Of a DNA stretch of 64,000 nucleotides, positions 62,246 to 64,000 are shown in pieces. Source of the stretch: Clitoria ternatea. Taxonomy: Eukaryota; Streptophyta; Magnoliopsida; Fabales; Fabaceae. The translations under genes were made by a program, and so were the position numbers. Under the pieces are notes generated by a model. That model saw nothing but the letters and a program-made list of their open reading frames with translations. It made no database searches and was not told the origin of the DNA. Position 1 is the stretch's first letter, and each line of letters begins with the position of its first letter. Location: the NCBI GenBank assembly GCA_037962975.1, contig CM075669.1:250393351-250457350 (forward strand). The letters are read 5' to 3'.

Positions 62246-62850
62246 TTGTTGAATCCAGGGTTGGTATGGTGCAGCATAAGCTGTGACACCAATCCTTTTC
62301 ACAGGAATTTTGCTGGACTTTGGGGTCGGTATGGTGTAGCATATAGCTGTGACACCAATTCTTTCCACTGGAAGTCTGCTGGACCTTGGGGTCGGTATGG
62401 TGCAGCATATAGCTGTGACACCAATTCTTTCCACAGGAAGTCTGCTGGACCTTGGGGTCGGTATGGTGCAGCATATAGCTGTGACACCAATCCTTTCCAC
62501 AGGAAGCCTGCAGGACCTTGGGGTCGGTATGGTGCAGCATATAGCTGTGACACCAATCCTTTCCACAGGAAGCCTGCAGGACCTTGGGGTCGGTATGGTG
62601 CAGCATATAGCTGTGACACCAATCCTTTCCCCCCAAGGAGTTTTTTGGACCTTAGGGTCGGTATGGTGCAGCATATAGCTGTGACACCAATCCTTTCCCC
62701 CCAAGGATTTTTTTGGACCTTAGGGTCGGTATGGTGCAGCATATAGCTGTGACACCAATCCTTTCCCCCCAAGGAGTTTTTTGGACCTTAGGGTCGGTAT
62801 GGTGCAGCATATAGCTATGACACCAATCCTTTCCCCCTAAGGAGTTTTTT
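62246..62850. repeat. Tandem array B: about 9 copies of a 66/68-bp unit
   Basis: GACACCAAT recurs at 62285, 62351, 62417, 62483, 62549 and 62615 (66 bp apart) and then at 62683, 62751 and 62819 (68 bp apart). Each unit contains GGTCGGTATGGTGCAGCATA. Because 66 is divisible by three, reading frames stay open on both strands through the 66-bp copies, so long frames here are artefacts. Confidence 0.9.
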
Positions 62851-63138
62851 GACTCCGTTTGTGAAGCTTTGTTGCATGTTGGATGATCTTTATGGAATAA
62901 AGAGTTATGCCATTATGCTTCAATTGTTGGAGCCGGTGTCTTATCTGCATGGGAACAAGTTCTGCCATGGATAATTAACTGAAAGTTAGAATGAAGACTG
63001 AATGTAGGAAGGCATTTTATTAATGATGGAACTACATAAGGAGCTGAGTTGGGATATATCTCATCAGAACCTTTTCAAGGAAAGCACAGCTGGGAAAAAC
63101 CTTGATTTAGGAAGAAAAGAACATACCATGTTACCCAA
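62851..63138. other. Spacer between array B and pol
   Basis: About 290 bp with an ACTCCG word and no repeat or gene recognised; it should hold the sequence just after the pol stop of the minus-strand element. Confidence 0.5.
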
Positions 63139-64000
63139 CTAGCTGTAATATATGCGTAAATTTAAAATGTTCCATTTATTCCTGACCGAAGTGCCATCTA
63201 AGTTTTCTAGGCGGTATGTGCCTTTGCCCAGAATTTCGACGACTCGGTATGGACCTTCCCATGTTGGTGCCAATTTGCCTTGGTGTGCAAATTTGTTACC
63301 GATATTGGCCCTTCTCAAGACCAAATCTCCTTCTTTGAAACGGCGTTCAGAAACACGTGTGTTATACCGTTTGGCGGCCTTTGCTTTAACAGCTTGGTCC
63401 CTCACAAAGGCTTCCTCTCTCAACTCCGCCAAGACCTCGAGTTCATGGGTGAGGTTCTGTTGATTGGCTTCTTCGTTGAAATGGAGGACTCGAGCTGATG
63501 GGGCTGCCAATTCAATGGGAATAACAGCCTCGACTCCATATGTCAGCCGATATGGAGATTCATTTGTGGTGGAGTGAGGGGTTGTTCTATATGGCCATAG
63601 AACGTGGCATAATTGATTTGCCCAATCTCCCTTTGCCTCACCAAGGCGTTTCTTAAGGCCTTTCAAAATTTCTCTGTTGGCAACTTCAGCTTGGCCATTG
63701 GTTTGAGGATGTTCCACAGAAGAGAAAATCTGCGTAATGCTGAGATTTTCCAGGAGTTCAGTGAACTTATGATCTGTGAATTGGGTGCCATTATCAGTGA
63801 CTATGCGTCCAGGGACTCCGAAACGTGCAATTATATTTTCATATACGAATCTGGGAGTCCTGGCTGACGTAATGTGCACCACTGCCTCTGCTTCAATCCA
63901 TTTGGTAAAGTAATCAACACCAACTATCAAGTATTTGATACCGCCGGGCGCAGTTGGGAATGGACCCAAGATATCCATGCCCCATTGATAAAAAGGCCAA
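63139..64000 (-). CDS. Integrase (C-terminal part of pol) of the Tat-lineage element, truncated by the window edge
   Basis: A minus-strand frame open to the right edge encodes about 286 residues. It begins with the integrase core (WPFYQWGMDILGPFP; first Asp), then TDNGTQF (second Asp), and NGQAEVANREI with the catalytic Glu, a complete D,D-35-E set. A GPY/F-like module follows (FKEGDLVLRR, WEGPYRVVEILG), and the protein ends NLRIYYS with no chromodomain. The sequence style fits the Tat lineage. No stop is seen, in contrast with the pol of the Athila-like element, so this element is probably younger. Confidence 0.9.
   Translation of the reverse strand, partial: WPFYQWGMDILGPFPTAPGGIKYLIVGVDYFTKWIEAEAVVHITSARTPRFVYENIIARFGVPGRIVTDNGTQFTDHKFTELLENLSITQIFSSVEHPQTNGQAEVANREILKGLKKRLGEAKGDWANQLCHVLWPYRTTPHSTTNESPYRLTYGVEAVIPIELAAPSARVLHFNEEANQQNLTHELEVLAELREEAFVRDQAVKAKAAKRYNTRVSERRFKEGDLVLRRANIGNKFAHQGKLAPTWEGPYRVVEILGKGTYRLENLDGTSVRNKWNILNLRIYYS

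Larger units (their letters stand above)
56593..64000 (-). mobile_element. Tat-lineage Ty3/gypsy element, 3' half, extending past the right edge
   Basis: On the minus strand the order is integrase (64000-63139), two tandem arrays, a long gene in the opposite (plus) orientation, polypurine tract, 3' LTR (57498-56593). Elements of the Tat lineage are known to carry extra ORFs between pol and the 3' LTR, often antisense, which fits. The left flank is AT-rich DNA next to the copia remnant; the right part of the element is outside the window, so completeness and target duplication cannot be assessed. Confidence 0.8.

Noticed and set aside
62198..62772. Long overlapping frames on both strands (100-168 codons) with repeated peptides
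   Set aside because: They arise because the 66-bp tandem unit is a multiple of three; all frames stay open together, and none has an independent start context or family match.
60960..62850. Possible CRISPR-like arrays
   Set aside because: Units are contiguous with no unique spacers, the DNA is plant nuclear, and no cas-like gene is present.
63152..63867. Plus-strand frames opposite the integrase
   Set aside because: The minus-strand frame holds the full D,D,E integrase motif set, so these are shadows.

Overview
This is a window of plant nuclear DNA from a eudicot, tentatively a legume (inference from repeat style and protein flavour; no species marker seen). It is AT-rich, has intron-containing genes with GT..AG boundaries, and is dominated by nested LTR retrotransposons. 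Three complete single-copy genes are present: a plastid-type class 3 aldehyde dehydrogenase (30219-34398, +, 12 exons), a nucellin/ASP1-like aspartic protease (39415-43070, +, 8 exons) and an ATAF-type NAC transcription factor (45346-46390, -, 3 exons). No bacterial-type systems, CRISPR arrays or rRNA genes were seen.

Left third (1-29252), repeats inside repeats. The window opens in the last codons of a Ty3/gypsy polyprotein followed by its long 3' LTR (372-17656). That LTR is split by a 14.1-kb Athila-like element (2561-16699) with two LTRs, a tRNA-Asp type primer binding site, decayed gag and pol, and a polypurine tract. Its integrase is in turn split by a 970-bp solo LTR (9609-10578) with a perfect 5-bp target duplication. 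Between pol and its 3' LTR the Athila-like element carries two extra reading frames. One is an intact unknown Cys-containing ORF (11365-11895). The other is an intronless LOG-type cytokinin-activating enzyme (12207-12836) broken by one stop codon. Farther right are three long solo LTRs with exact target duplications, at 19856-22590, 22819-29252 and 26478-29169, the last nested in the second.

Middle (29253-50900). The three host genes lie here, separated by AT-rich spacers holding foldback elements, LTR remnants, a 249-bp MITE with a 9-bp target duplication, and a decayed LINE reverse transcriptase. The NAC gene has two CACGTG G-boxes and a TATA box upstream, in keeping with stress/ABA control known for ATAF genes.

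Right part (50900-64000). A roughly 710-bp AT-rich palindrome has arms that resemble tRNA-type pol III promoters (54817-55530). It is followed by a Ty1/copia reverse transcriptase remnant and then the 3' half of a Tat-lineage Ty3/gypsy element on the minus strand (56593 to beyond 64000). Inside that element, antisense to pol, is a separate transcription unit with its own TATA box, probable intron, coiled-coil protein and AATAAA signal (57958-60877). Two tandem arrays (a 47-bp hairpin-bearing unit and a 66/68-bp unit) lie between this antisense gene and the integrase.

The most unusual items are the LOG gene carried by the Athila-like element, the antisense gene plus arrays in the Tat element, and two palindromic elements with outward-facing tRNA-like arms.
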